Shown here: piece by piece, positions 18,300-26,850 of the stretch
Layout of the letters: each line of letters begins with the position of its first letter
Numbering within the stretch: position 1 is the first letter of the stretch
Assembly: GCA_913052445.1 (NCBI GenBank)
Contig: CAJXDP010000003.1
Location: 59,744 to 123,743 of the forward strand
DNA: 64,000 nucleotides
From: an uncultured Formosa sp.
GTDB taxonomy: Bacteria; Bacteroidota; Bacteroidia; Flavobacteriales; Flavobacteriaceae
Direction: 5' to 3'
Made by a program: the position numbers and the translations under genes
The notes under the pieces: model-generated
What the model was told of the DNA's origin: nothing
Seen by the model: only the letters and a program-made list of their open reading frames with translations
The model's database searches: none

Positions 18300-18623
18300 T
18301 TAAGAGTTATTTTCAATTTCTTTCATTGCTTTTTGAAACTCTTGAAACACTTCTTCATAGCCTCCTGAATAATAAATATATATATTATAGATTAGGTACA
18401 AAACATTTACAATCAAAATGATTAATGCGATTATTTTTGCTGTATTCATAGCCTTAAAACTCCCTTCATAATCATCTGGATTTTGTGTGGCATCTTTCAG
18501 CTTGTTATTAGCAATAAGAAATGCAGGTCCTGAAAGCAGAAACCCCAGACCCCCAAAGCAGCAGCATAATAACCCAATAACACTTAGAATGTAAGTTAGG
18601 GTGGTATTTAATTGTTTTTTCAT
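18300..18623 (-). CDS. CCC-motif membrane protein
   Basis: 107-residue membrane protein with two long hydrophobic regions and the motif LLCCCFGGLGF (about residues 19-29), which defines the flavobacterial CCC-motif membrane family of unknown function. Between the helices lies a polar segment with NNKLKDATQNPDDYEG. The C terminus is helical and charged. It begins 11 nt after the DUF2752 gene on the same strand, so they form an operon; the two types are often found together in my recollection. Confidence 0.85.
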   Translation of the reverse strand: MKKQLNTTLTYILSVIGLLCCCFGGLGFLLSGPAFLIANNKLKDATQNPDDYEGSFKAMNTAKIIALIILIVNVLYLIYNIYIYYSGGYEEVFQEFQKAMKEIENNS

Positions 18624-18634
18624 TTAATTTAAAT

Positions 18635-18919
18635 TTAGATAAATAATTGTTTGATAGTGTAACTTAATATTATGGTAGTAATTGATAGTATACTCAGTGC
18701 GTTAAAGCCTTTGTTATAATGTTTAAACTTATAAAATCGCGTAATTAACAGAAAGCAGAAAAGAATTGTAAGGGGGTAAATTGCAGCATACATATAAAAA
18801 GCTTCTAGAAATGAGCCATTCAATAACAATAATAGCGCACGTTGAAATCCACAACCCATACAATCATACCCAAAAAGAGCTTTACTAAGGCAAGGTATCA
18901 TCAAATCTTCTAATGGCAT
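18635..18919 (-). CDS. DUF2752 domain membrane protein
   Basis: About 94 residues with the DUF2752 hallmark: PCLSKALFGYDCMGCGFQRA near the N terminus, then one or two hydrophobic helices. The cysteines (C-x10-C-x2-C) could bind metal or a disulfide; this is not established. I placed the start at ATG 18919 because family members begin shortly before the first cysteine; an in-frame ATG at 18997 would extend it by 26 residues. Function unknown; it heads the operon with the CCC-motif gene. Confidence 0.8.
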   Translation of the reverse strand: MPLEDLMIPCLSKALFGYDCMGCGFQRALLLLLNGSFLEAFYMYAAIYPLTILFCFLLITRFYKFKHYNKGFNALSILSITTIILSYTIKQLFI

Positions 18920-19034
18920 GCTATCGTTTTTGCATATATGTTCAAAAGAAAGAAAAATATTTTGAAATAAAAAATTGTATTTATTATTTAGCATCAATTC
19001 AAAATCTGTAGTTTTGAGTTCTAGTTTATACGTT

Positions 19035-19235
19035 ATGTCGAATAGGTTTTTTTATTATTTGTGTTTGGGATTAGGAGTTTTCTTGGTTTTACTTCAAGAA
19101 TTTATGCAAGCACCAAATTTATTTACTCAAATTTCTGGTCTATTTTTACTAATGTTTGCTCTGTATAACATATCTAAAGGAATAGGGGATCGCCTACAAA
19201 ATGATTCATTTATAGAAAATGATGAGGAAGAATGA
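19035..19235 (+). CDS. Small two-helix membrane protein
   Basis: 66 residues: hydrophobic helices at about 6-22 and 30-46, then an acidic tail ending ENDEEE. I do not recognise a named family. The start at ATG 19035 places the first helix at the N terminus. The stop overlaps the next start (ATGA at 19232-19235), so it is translationally coupled to the Smr-domain gene, which suggests a linked but unknown role. Confidence 0.65.
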   Translation: MSNRFFYYLCLGLGVFLVLLQEFMQAPNLFTQISGLFLLMFALYNISKGIGDRLQNDSFIENDEEE

Positions 19236-19792
19236 AATTAAAAATTAATGATGCAGTTGCAGTTCTCGATGATGATTTATCGGGAACAATTATTAATATT
19301 AATGGCTCTGAAATAACAGTAGCTACAACTACCGGATTTGATTTGGTTTTTGATTCTAGTGAATTAGTGAAAATTAAAGATAATTTAATGGTTGTAAGTT
19401 CCTTGTTTTCTAACACATCTATTGACAGCGTATTAACAGAAAAGAAATCAAAGAAAAGACAAAATCCTTCTAAAATATATTCCAAAGATCATAACCAGCC
19501 AACAATGGAGGTCGACTTGCATATTAATCAACTTGTAAGGAACAAACGGGGGATGCAAAATCATGAAATGCTTAATTTACAATTAGAAACAGCAAAAAGA
19601 CGTTTAGAATTTGCTATTCAAAAGCGCATCCAAAGAATTATATTCATTCATGGAGTAGGTGAGGGCGTACTTAAAATTGAACTCCAATATTTATTTAAAC
19701 GCTATGATGGTATAAAATATTATGATGCTAATTACCAAAAGTATGGACAAGGAGCAACAGAAGTATATATCTTTCAGTCTAAAACAGGATAA
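19232..19792 (+). CDS. Smr/MutS2-like domain protein
   Basis: 186 residues. An N-terminal beta-rich domain (about 1-60) is followed by a lysine-rich linker and a C-terminal Smr domain: EVDLHINQL (about 87) and the HGVGEGVLK loop (about 139-147), the two Smr signature elements. Smr domains act as nucleases in MutS2 and SmrA/SmrB contexts; a stand-alone protein of this kind could cut branched DNA or stalled-ribosome mRNA. No MutS ATPase is present, so it should not be called a mismatch repair protein. The 3' end overlaps the convergent lipoprotein gene by 19 nt. Confidence 0.88.
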   Translation: MKLKINDAVAVLDDDLSGTIININGSEITVATTTGFDLVFDSSELVKIKDNLMVVSSLFSNTSIDSVLTEKKSKKRQNPSKIYSKDHNQPTMEVDLHINQLVRNKRGMQNHEMLNLQLETAKRRLEFAIQKRIQRIIFIHGVGEGVLKIELQYLFKRYDGIKYYDANYQKYGQGATEVYIFQSKTG

Positions 19793-20646
19793 TCAATATT
19801 GTATTCATAAAAGCCAAGGAAGAAGCTATCTGTTGATAGAATTGAGATATCGATATTTTCTAAGGTAATATTAACTGTAAATTTTCTTCTAAATTCATTT
19901 GTTCTTACAAAGGTACTTTCAAAAGAAGTCATCACTGTATCATCTAAAAAACGCGCAACTGCAGCTCCAGTTGCTAGGTCATCAAATAAATTTCCATTAT
20001 TGTTTTCGTCTTCGAGATTAGTTAAAGTTCCATCACCATCATCGTCATTATCTAGATAATCAGGAATTAAATCCCCGTCAGTGTCTTGCATGTCAGCTAG
20101 ATCTCCGTCACCATTAGGGTCTGGCTTTTCATTTACAGTAGGAACATTATCTCCGTCATCGTCACTATCTTTGTAGTTAGGAATACCGTCATTGTCAGTA
20201 TCTCCATCATATTCTAATTCGTTGGGAACACCATCATTATCATCATCTATAAATGTAGTAGTAAATATAGCGTTCCCACTTGAGGCTTCATAATTATCAT
20301 TAACAGAAACATTAGCATCTGGAATATCTTGACAGATATATAAATTTGGATCTGCTGTATAGGTTCTGTAGTTAAATTTTACAGAGCTACCATTTATAGG
20401 AATTGTTACAATACTGCCAGAATCTTGAGAATTAAATATAGCTTCAGATTGATAGTTGTTAGTAAATAGTAGTGTTAATGATTCAAAAGGAGTTGTTTTT
20501 GTATCATATAAAATATAATTTGAAGTGGTTTCATCCCCGCAAAGAGTTAAGGTTTTATCAAAATCTAATTCAACCGAAATCACATCACCATCGTTACAAG
20601 AAACGAAAACAAAAAAAGTAAAAATGAGGATTAAAAAAAATCTCAT
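19774..20646 (-). CDS. Lipoprotein with thrombospondin type 3-like Ca-binding repeats
   Basis: 290 residues. Signal peptide with lipobox FVSC (Cys17), a beta-rich region, then an Asp-rich stretch (about 130-215) with repeated DxDxDGxxD units such as DDDNDGVPNELEYDGDTD and DTDGDLIPDYLDNDDDGDG, as in type 3 thrombospondin repeats that bind calcium. A C-terminal domain without a recognised family follows. Surface exposure is likely but not shown; there is no visible T9SS C-terminal domain. It is convergent with the Smr gene. Confidence 0.82.
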   Translation of the reverse strand: MRFFLILIFTFFVFVSCNDGDVISVELDFDKTLTLCGDETTSNYILYDTKTTPFESLTLLFTNNYQSEAIFNSQDSGSIVTIPINGSSVKFNYRTYTADPNLYICQDIPDANVSVNDNYEASSGNAIFTTTFIDDDNDGVPNELEYDGDTDNDGIPNYKDSDDDGDNVPTVNEKPDPNGDGDLADMQDTDGDLIPDYLDNDDDGDGTLTNLEDENNNGNLFDDLATGAAVARFLDDTVMTSFESTFVRTNEFRRKFTVNITLENIDISILSTDSFFLGFYEYNIDYPVLD

Positions 20647-20703
20647 ATCAAATATATATATTTATTACAAAAGTAACTGATTTGTTAAATAATTCGAATA
20701 ATT

Positions 20704-20732
20704 TTGAGTAAAATTTTATTTTATTAATTTTG
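20704..20732 (+). promoter_or_regulatory. Flavobacterial-type promoter for the cysteine desulfurase gene
   Basis: TTG at 20704-20706, 18 nt, TAATTTTG at 20725-20732: a full match to both consensus boxes, 18 nt before the ATG. Confidence 0.8.
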
Positions 20733-20750
20733 TAAAAACCTCTGGATCCT

Positions 20751-21905
20751 ATGAATTCAATATACCTAGACAACGCTGCTACAACTCAAATTAGAGATGA
20801 AGTTATTTCAAAAATGTCAGAGGTCTTAAAATCTAACTATGGCAATGCCTCTTCCACCCATGGTTTTGGTCGTTCATCAAAGTCTATTATTGAAAGCTGT
20901 AGGAAGCGAATTGCGTCTCACATTAACGCACTTCCATCAGAAATAATTTTCACATCAGGAGGCACTGAAGCAGATAATTTAGTTCTTAGGTCTTCTGTAA
21001 AAGATCTAAAGGTTACCCATATAATTACTTCGAAAATTGAGCACCATGCTGTTCTTCACACTGTAGAACAATTGGTGTTAGACTACGAAGTTGAGGTGAG
21101 TTATGTGAATTTGTTAGAAAATGGGTGTATTGATTATTTGCACTTAGAAACACTTCTAAAATCTACCAAAAAAACCTTGGTTTCATTAATGCATATTAAT
21201 AATGAGATTGGTACTATTTTAGATATTCAAAAAGTAGCTGATTTATGTCAAGCCAACAACGTACTTTTTCATAGTGACACTGTTCAGTCTGTTGGACATT
21301 ATTATATTGATGTGAAGGAAACGCCAATAGACTTCCTTGTGGCAAGTGCTCATAAATTTCATGGCCCCAAAGGAATTGGTTTTGCTTTTATTAGAAAAAA
21401 TTCAGCTATTAAGTCTTTAATTATTGGAGGAACTCAAGAGCGAGGAATTCGTGCTGGAACAGAAAGTATTCATGATATTGTTGGTTTAGACGAAGCTTTG
21501 GCCTTGTCATATCAATTTCTGGAAGCAGAAAACACTCAAGTCAAAGATCTTAAATTATATTTTATCAATCAGTTAATGACCCATATTCCATGTATCAAAT
21601 TTAATGGAGTTTGTAGTGATTCTAAACAAAGCACCTATACGCTTATAAATGTGTGTCTACCTGTATCGTCGACTAGCGCACCGATGTTTTTATTCCAATT
21701 AGATTTAAAGGGTATTGCATGCTCCAAAGGAAGTGCGTGTCAGAGTGGAAGCGGGAAAGGGTCTCATGTATTAGCCGAAATCCTACAAGAAGAGGATGCA
21801 AAAAGACCATCTATCCGATTTTCTTTTAGTATTTACAACACCAAAAAGGAACTAAAATCTGTAGTTAGTATTCTAAAAGAGTTGGTAGAAGAAGCAAATT
21901 CTTAA
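20751..21905 (+). CDS. Cysteine desulfurase (NifS/IscS-like)
   Basis: PLP enzyme that takes sulfur from cysteine as a protein persulfide for Fe-S clusters or thio-modification of tRNA. PLP lysine Lys202 in SAHKFHGPKG; N-terminal YLDNAATTQ; the sulfur-accepting region ACSKGSACQSGSGKGSHVL with Cys330 followed by SGS. 384 residues. No iscU, iscA or suf genes are adjacent, so whether it serves Fe-S assembly or tRNA thiolation is open; the nearby tilS and tRNA genes do not decide it. Its stop codon interlocks with that of the convergent TonB receptor gene. Confidence 0.9.
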   Translation: MNSIYLDNAATTQIRDEVISKMSEVLKSNYGNASSTHGFGRSSKSIIESCRKRIASHINALPSEIIFTSGGTEADNLVLRSSVKDLKVTHIITSKIEHHAVLHTVEQLVLDYEVEVSYVNLLENGCIDYLHLETLLKSTKKTLVSLMHINNEIGTILDIQKVADLCQANNVLFHSDTVQSVGHYYIDVKETPIDFLVASAHKFHGPKGIGFAFIRKNSAIKSLIIGGTQERGIRAGTESIHDIVGLDEALALSYQFLEAENTQVKDLKLYFINQLMTHIPCIKFNGVCSDSKQSTYTLINVCLPVSSTSAPMFLFQLDLKGIACSKGSACQSGSGKGSHVLAEILQEEDAKRPSIRFSFSIYNTKKELKSVVSILKELVEEANS

Positions 21906-24370
21906 AACCGTATTCCTAATCTTAAATTAAAAATTCGAGGAGTTAAGTAATTTGGTATTGAGTATTGTCGTTTTGAATATACATCTCTGACCCATGTATT
22001 AGTGATTGAATTTTGAACATTAAACATATTAAATATTTCGATACCTAGCGATAATTCTCTAAATCGTTTTTGCCATTTTTTTATACCTTTTTTATTTGAA
22101 TTAATGATCACGTAGGACATTCCTACATCTGCTCTTTTATAATCTGGTAAACGATTTTGATAACTATAAGGGCTTGCATAACTTGGCGAACCTCCCGGAA
22201 CACCTGTATTATACACTAAGTTTAGATACATTTTCATATTTGGAATTTGTGGGATATAATCTTGAAATAGAACACCAAATTTTAAACGTTGATCTGTTGG
22301 TCGTGCAATATATCCTTGTTTATTTATGTTTTCTTCTGTTTTTAAGTAACCAAATGAAAACCAAGACTCTGTTCCGGGAACAAATTCACCGTTCAAACGC
22401 ACATCAAGTCCATAGGAGTATGCTTTTGTGTTATTGTTAGCAGCATATCTAATTCTTACATTTTCGACTGTATAAGCGTTAATATCCGTTAAGTTCTTAT
22501 AGTATGCTTCCGATATCAGCTTAAAAGGACGATCCCACATTTTAAAACTATATTCGTTAGCAAAAACTAAATGAACTGATTTTTGTGCTTTCACATCGCT
22601 TTTAACCATTCCATTATTATCTCTAAGCTCACGATAAAACGGAGGTTGGTAGTAAACGCCTCCACTTAAACGGAATAACATGTCATTGTTCCAGTCAGGC
22701 TTGATTGCAAGTTGGATTCTTGGACTAATTACTCCTTGAGAAATACTTTCGACACCTTCGCCTTTAACAGACCAACCATGATATCGAACCCCTATATTAG
22801 CATATACTTCATGGTTTCCTAGTATTGAGCGTCGATTCCATTGTCCATAGGCTTGCAATCTATTTAGCTGCGTTCTGTTCGTAGCTCGGATGTTCTGAAA
22901 AGGGATTATAGGACCTTGATCCGAGCTATAGGGCTGGTTATGAAACTGATCTAAATTGGGAGGGTTTATTAAAAATCCTGCGGAGTCAATAACTTCCCAT
23001 TCAACAATTCGGTCTCGAATATCTTCGTTAGTATATTTAATAGACCATTCGAAATTATTGTCATCAGATTTTAAGTACCCTTTGTGCTCTATATTTGTTA
23101 TTAAAGCATCTAAATCATTTCTTGCATGATTGAGCTGCGAACCAATCCCTTCTGTAAACTCTACTTCTCCAAGATTTTCGTCTCCTATATTGCTGTTAAC
23201 TTCTCCAAGACGGTATTGAGCAAGAATATCGAAGTACTCTTGTTCAGTCGTATGAAATGTAGAAGTAATTAGTTTTAGTGTTAAATTTTCATTAACATAA
23301 TAACTTGCTTTAAATGCTCCAAAATAGGTTTGGTATTTATCATTTTCTTGCCCCTCATAAGAAACTAATAATGCAACTGGATTATCTAAAGTTCCAAAAT
23401 TTGTTTGACGAGTTTTAGGCGAATATTGGTAGTCATTGATTGCCAAATTCCCTAAAAAACTTAAATGAAATTTATCAGAAAATCGATAGGTTAAATAGCT
23501 TTGAGCATCTGCAAATATTGGGTTAAAATTAGTTTCAGTTTCTTTTGAGTTTACTAGAAGGCTATTATTTCTGTAACGTAGCCCCGTAATTACTGAGAAT
23601 TTAGAGTTTTTTGAAACTGTTTCTGTGGATATACTTCCACCTAATAAATTAATATCTGCTTGTAATCCAAAATTAATCGGAGTTCTATAAGTAATATCTA
23701 AAACTGAAGATAATTTATCTCCATATTTAGCTTGAAAACCCCCTGCTGAAAAGTTCAAGTTTTGTACCATCGCTGTATTTACAAAACTCAAGCCTTCTTG
23801 CTGTCCAGATCGAACTAAAAAAGGACGATAGACTTCTATCTCATTCACATACACAAGATTTTCATCAAAATTACCTCCTCTAACAGAGTATTGAGTACTT
23901 AATTCGTTAGTGATGTTTACTCCAGGAAGGGTTTTTAATAAATTTTCAACTCCAGGCTGAGCTCCCTTGATGGTTCTAATGATTTTAGGTGATATAGTGG
24001 TAATCCCTTCTAATTCTTTTCGTTTAGATCCTGTAATTACAACTGTTTCAATTTGCTCGAAACCGCCTTTTAAAACGGGGTTAAACTCCAGTTCTTCTCC
24101 ATTTTTCAAATTGAAAGTAGCTTCAACGAATTTATAATTTAGGTGAGATATTTTGATGCTAACATTTCTGTTCGCAAGAATTTTAATAGAGTAAAACCCG
24201 TTCAAATTTGTAGTTGTACCATTTTCACCTGAAGTGACGTTTGCTCCTTGTACTGGTTGGTTTTGCAAACTAAGAACAACCCCCTTAATTGTAGCTGTTT
24301 GTCCAATAACTAGTACTGGAATAAACATTACAAGTAGTATCAAAAACGGATACGAAAATTTTGTTTTCAA
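21902..24370 (-). CDS. TonB-dependent receptor
   Basis: Outer-membrane active-transport channel, 822 residues. Signal peptide ending VIGQ, then a carboxypeptidase regulatory-like domain (about 25-105) as usual in Bacteroidota, a plug domain with ETVVITGSKRKE and NLLKTLPGVN, and a 22-stranded barrel ending FNLRLGIRF. The phrase VRGGNFDENLVYVNEIEVYRP is typical of the plug. Substrate is unknown; no SusD-like partner is adjacent. The M23 peptidase gene ends 9 nt upstream, so the two are co-transcribed. Confidence 0.93.
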   Translation of the reverse strand: MKTKFSYPFLILLVMFIPVLVIGQTATIKGVVLSLQNQPVQGANVTSGENGTTTNLNGFYSIKILANRNVSIKISHLNYKFVEATFNLKNGEELEFNPVLKGGFEQIETVVITGSKRKELEGITTISPKIIRTIKGAQPGVENLLKTLPGVNITNELSTQYSVRGGNFDENLVYVNEIEVYRPFLVRSGQQEGLSFVNTAMVQNLNFSAGGFQAKYGDKLSSVLDITYRTPINFGLQADINLLGGSISTETVSKNSKFSVITGLRYRNNSLLVNSKETETNFNPIFADAQSYLTYRFSDKFHLSFLGNLAINDYQYSPKTRQTNFGTLDNPVALLVSYEGQENDKYQTYFGAFKASYYVNENLTLKLITSTFHTTEQEYFDILAQYRLGEVNSNIGDENLGEVEFTEGIGSQLNHARNDLDALITNIEHKGYLKSDDNNFEWSIKYTNEDIRDRIVEWEVIDSAGFLINPPNLDQFHNQPYSSDQGPIIPFQNIRATNRTQLNRLQAYGQWNRRSILGNHEVYANIGVRYHGWSVKGEGVESISQGVISPRIQLAIKPDWNNDMLFRLSGGVYYQPPFYRELRDNNGMVKSDVKAQKSVHLVFANEYSFKMWDRPFKLISEAYYKNLTDINAYTVENVRIRYAANNNTKAYSYGLDVRLNGEFVPGTESWFSFGYLKTEENINKQGYIARPTDQRLKFGVLFQDYIPQIPNMKMYLNLVYNTGVPGGSPSYASPYSYQNRLPDYKRADVGMSYVIINSNKKGIKKWQKRFRELSLGIEIFNMFNVQNSITNTWVRDVYSKRQYSIPNYLTPRIFNLRLGIRF

Positions 24371-24379
24371 ATTTTTAAG

Positions 24380-26068
24380 TTATTTTCTATAAAAAACTGT
24401 TTCTAGTGTTGAACTATTACCAACATTGTCTGTTACAATTATTTTTAAATTGTTTTCAATTTCTATCGTACTATGATCTTCAAAATCATATGTGAGTAAT
24501 TTTGTTTTAGTGTCGTATTCCATAAGTATCCAGCGCTTATTTATAGAAGCTCTGTAATTTTTAATTCCCGAGATACTGTCACTAATTTTTACTTTTAAAA
24601 ACCTATGATTACTAATCCAACTTTTATTTTTAAAATTTATTGTCTTAATTTTAGGGTTTTCATTGTCAGTTCCTAGTGTGTAGATGCCTAAGTATTTAGT
24701 CCGTGTTGTTAAAGTATTGCCTTGTTTCTTGGTAGGGGCGTAGTGTAACTTCTTTCCATAGCGTGAGACACTTCCAATGAATAAATTAGTTTTATCTACG
24801 TCTTTATACTGACTTATATCAAAATCAATAGTCATAGATTTTTGCAACGGAATTAATGCTGTATGAAGCTTTAGAGTATCATTAGACACCTCAAATTGGA
24901 TATCGACATCTTCGTAAAATGTGTTTTTTAATATACGTACACTCACATTATCCTTTTGCAGTAATGTTTCCTCAGTCGCGCTTATGTGTTGTAGTTTTGT
25001 ATTCTTATTTATTAGACCAGGTAATTGTTTATAAACGCCTTTAATGGGTATGTTTAGTTCCGATTGATTACCCTTAAAATCGCTAACAATTATTTGATAT
25101 ATTGAAGTTGAATCGTTTTCTATTTCAAGTACACCCCTGTTGGTGAAAGCTTTGAGAATGGAAAGAGGGTTATTTTTCTCAATGAATAGCTTTTGAATTC
25201 TTTTATTGTTGTCATATAAAAATTCATAATCAATATATCGGTTAAGGTGCTTCGTTTCATCAAAAGAAAACTGATTTAAATTAACTTCTAAACTCTTTTG
25301 TCCATTATAGAAAGTTTGAATATTATTCACCCCATTTTTGTTAGAAGCCAAGTCTTGTCTGTCCGTACTGATAATCCCTAACCCAATTTTCCCATAAGCA
25401 TTGATAGGCTCAGATTTAAAAGTGCCATTTTCTTGTTTTACAATTTTAATCTTCACTCTTTTGATATCTCCTCCAATATGACTCTTTTCAGAAAGCGGAT
25501 ATCCAAATAATCCGTAGATTACAGGCGGGGTCGTGTCTTTAATATCAAAGCCAAACATTAGAGGGTTTAAAGGCCGTTCTTGCTGGTCTCTAATTTCAAA
25601 ATGTAGATGTGGTCCCCCAGACCCACCTGTGTTTCCAGTAAAGGCAATTAATTGCTTATTTAACACTTTAAGAGTTCCTGCTTTAGGGAACAGTTCTATC
25701 TCAAACGTCTCTCTTTCATACTGTTTTTTTTTGACGTATGATTCAATTGTAGGAGAGAATTTTTGTAAGTGTGCATATACGGTTGTGTAGCCATTAGGGT
25801 GTTTTATATATAAGGCTTTTCCGTAACCGTTTCTGGATATTTTTATTCGACTTACATACCCTTCAGCTGAAGCAAATGTTTCAAATCCTTCTTTCCCTTG
25901 TGTTTTTATGTCTAAACCTGAATGAAAATGATTAGTTCTTAATTCGGCAAAAGAGCCTGATAAAATTAAATTAATATCAAGAGGGTTAGAAAAATATGCT
26001 TTAGCATAAGGAGTTTGTCCATTACAAAAAAAAATAAAAAAAAATAAGCTAAAAATAAGGATCTTCAT
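24380..26068 (-). CDS. M23 family metallopeptidase
   Basis: Secreted peptidoglycan-type endopeptidase, about 562 residues. Signal peptide (start chosen at 26068; a 10-residue longer start at 26098 is possible). LytM domain near the N terminus with intact zinc ligands: HFHSGLDIKT (His and Asp) and GNTGGSGGPHLHFEIRD (HxH). A long C-terminal region of about 380 residues of beta-strand pattern follows, of unknown role. All catalytic ligands are kept, so it is likely active rather than a regulatory LytM. It precedes the TonB receptor gene in one operon. Confidence 0.9.
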   Translation of the reverse strand: MKILIFSLFFFIFFCNGQTPYAKAYFSNPLDINLILSGSFAELRTNHFHSGLDIKTQGKEGFETFASAEGYVSRIKISRNGYGKALYIKHPNGYTTVYAHLQKFSPTIESYVKKKQYERETFEIELFPKAGTLKVLNKQLIAFTGNTGGSGGPHLHFEIRDQQERPLNPLMFGFDIKDTTPPVIYGLFGYPLSEKSHIGGDIKRVKIKIVKQENGTFKSEPINAYGKIGLGIISTDRQDLASNKNGVNNIQTFYNGQKSLEVNLNQFSFDETKHLNRYIDYEFLYDNNKRIQKLFIEKNNPLSILKAFTNRGVLEIENDSTSIYQIIVSDFKGNQSELNIPIKGVYKQLPGLINKNTKLQHISATEETLLQKDNVSVRILKNTFYEDVDIQFEVSNDTLKLHTALIPLQKSMTIDFDISQYKDVDKTNLFIGSVSRYGKKLHYAPTKKQGNTLTTRTKYLGIYTLGTDNENPKIKTINFKNKSWISNHRFLKVKISDSISGIKNYRASINKRWILMEYDTKTKLLTYDFEDHSTIEIENNLKIIVTDNVGNSSTLETVFYRK

Positions 26069-26175
26069 AAAAAAGGATAGAGTTGCTAAATTATGCAATT
26101 ACCCACTAACAGAAAAATAAATTTAGAGCATCTGTCCAACGAGTTACAAATAAATTTAAATTTAGGCTAAAACAA

Positions 26176-26206
26176 TTGCGTTATTAATTTTGGAATGTTA
26201 AATTTG
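26176..26206 (+). promoter_or_regulatory. Flavobacterial-type promoter for the coiled-coil/zapA unit
   Basis: TTG at 26176-26178, 20 nt, TAAATTTG at 26199-26206, 23 nt before the first ATG. A second TAATTTTG at 26185-26192 lacks a correctly spaced upstream box. Confidence 0.7.
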
Positions 26207-26229
26207 TAGTATAGGTATTGAAAGTGTAA

Positions 26230-26520
26230 ATGAGTAAAATAGAGCTAATTGTTAATTCTTTAGATGAAAAAGTACAAAGAATCATGTACGAACTCGCCGA
26301 ATTAAAAAGTGACAATTTAGCATTAAAAGAGAGACTAGTTGATTTAAATACTAAGAACTCTAAGCTTTTATATTCGCTAAAAGAAAAAGAGAATGAATAT
26401 GAAACACTCAAAATTACAAATTCAATCCTTGGCAGTGACGAAAGTAAAACATTTACGAAACTTAAAATAAATACTTTAATCAAAGACATTGACGATTGTA
26501 TTTCTAAACTGTCTGATTAG
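26230..26520 (+). CDS. Coiled-coil protein preceding zapA (possible cell-division factor)
   Basis: 96 residues, almost entirely predicted coiled coil: heptad-like hydrophobics through residues 1-65 (IVNSLDEKVQRIMYEL, then KSDNLALKERLVDL and KLLYSLKEKENEYETL), then a short tail. Size and architecture recall ZapB of Gammaproteobacteria, but I see no sequence identity that would justify that name. It begins the transcription unit and ends 11 nt before zapA, so a role at the Z-ring is a reasonable inference and no more. Confidence 0.7.
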   Translation: MSKIELIVNSLDEKVQRIMYELAELKSDNLALKERLVDLNTKNSKLLYSLKEKENEYETLKITNSILGSDESKTFTKLKINTLIKDIDDCISKLSD

Positions 26521-26531
26521 AAAAAAAGCAA

Positions 26532-26834
26532 ATGAGTGAACAGTTAAAAATAAAATTATCGATAGCTAATCGAGTATATCCATTGACTATCACACCTGAT
26601 CAAGAACAAGGGCTTAGGTCAGCGGCTCAAAAAATTGATTCAACTATTAAGCAATTTGAGAAAAGTTATTCTGTCCAAGATAAGCAAGATGTTTTGGCAA
26701 TGTGTGCACTTCAATTTGCTACTCAAAACGAACAAAAAACAATTGATAATTCGAGTTTAAATGAAGATTTAGAATCCCGCCTAATTGCGATAGATAAATT
26801 ATTAGATTCACATTTAATCAATAACGTTCTTTAA
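26532..26834 (+). CDS. zapA: Cell division protein ZapA
   Basis: 100-residue FtsZ-ring stabiliser. The N-terminal globular part KIKLSIANRVYPLTITPDQEQGLRSAAQKID is the ZapA signature (binding to FtsZ), followed by a coiled-coil helix. It acts at midcell in the cytosol. It follows the coiled-coil gene by 11 nt and precedes a structured RNA and rny, an arrangement I recall as common in Bacteroidota. Confidence 0.9.
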   Translation: MSEQLKIKLSIANRVYPLTITPDQEQGLRSAAQKIDSTIKQFEKSYSVQDKQDVLAMCALQFATQNEQKTIDNSSLNEDLESRLIAIDKLLDSHLINNVL

Positions 26835-26850
26835 ATAAAATAAAGGTTAC

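Noticed and set aside
19232-19792. Smr protein as DNA mismatch repair MutS
   Set aside because: No mismatch-binding or ATPase domain is present; only the Smr domain and a small N-terminal domain.
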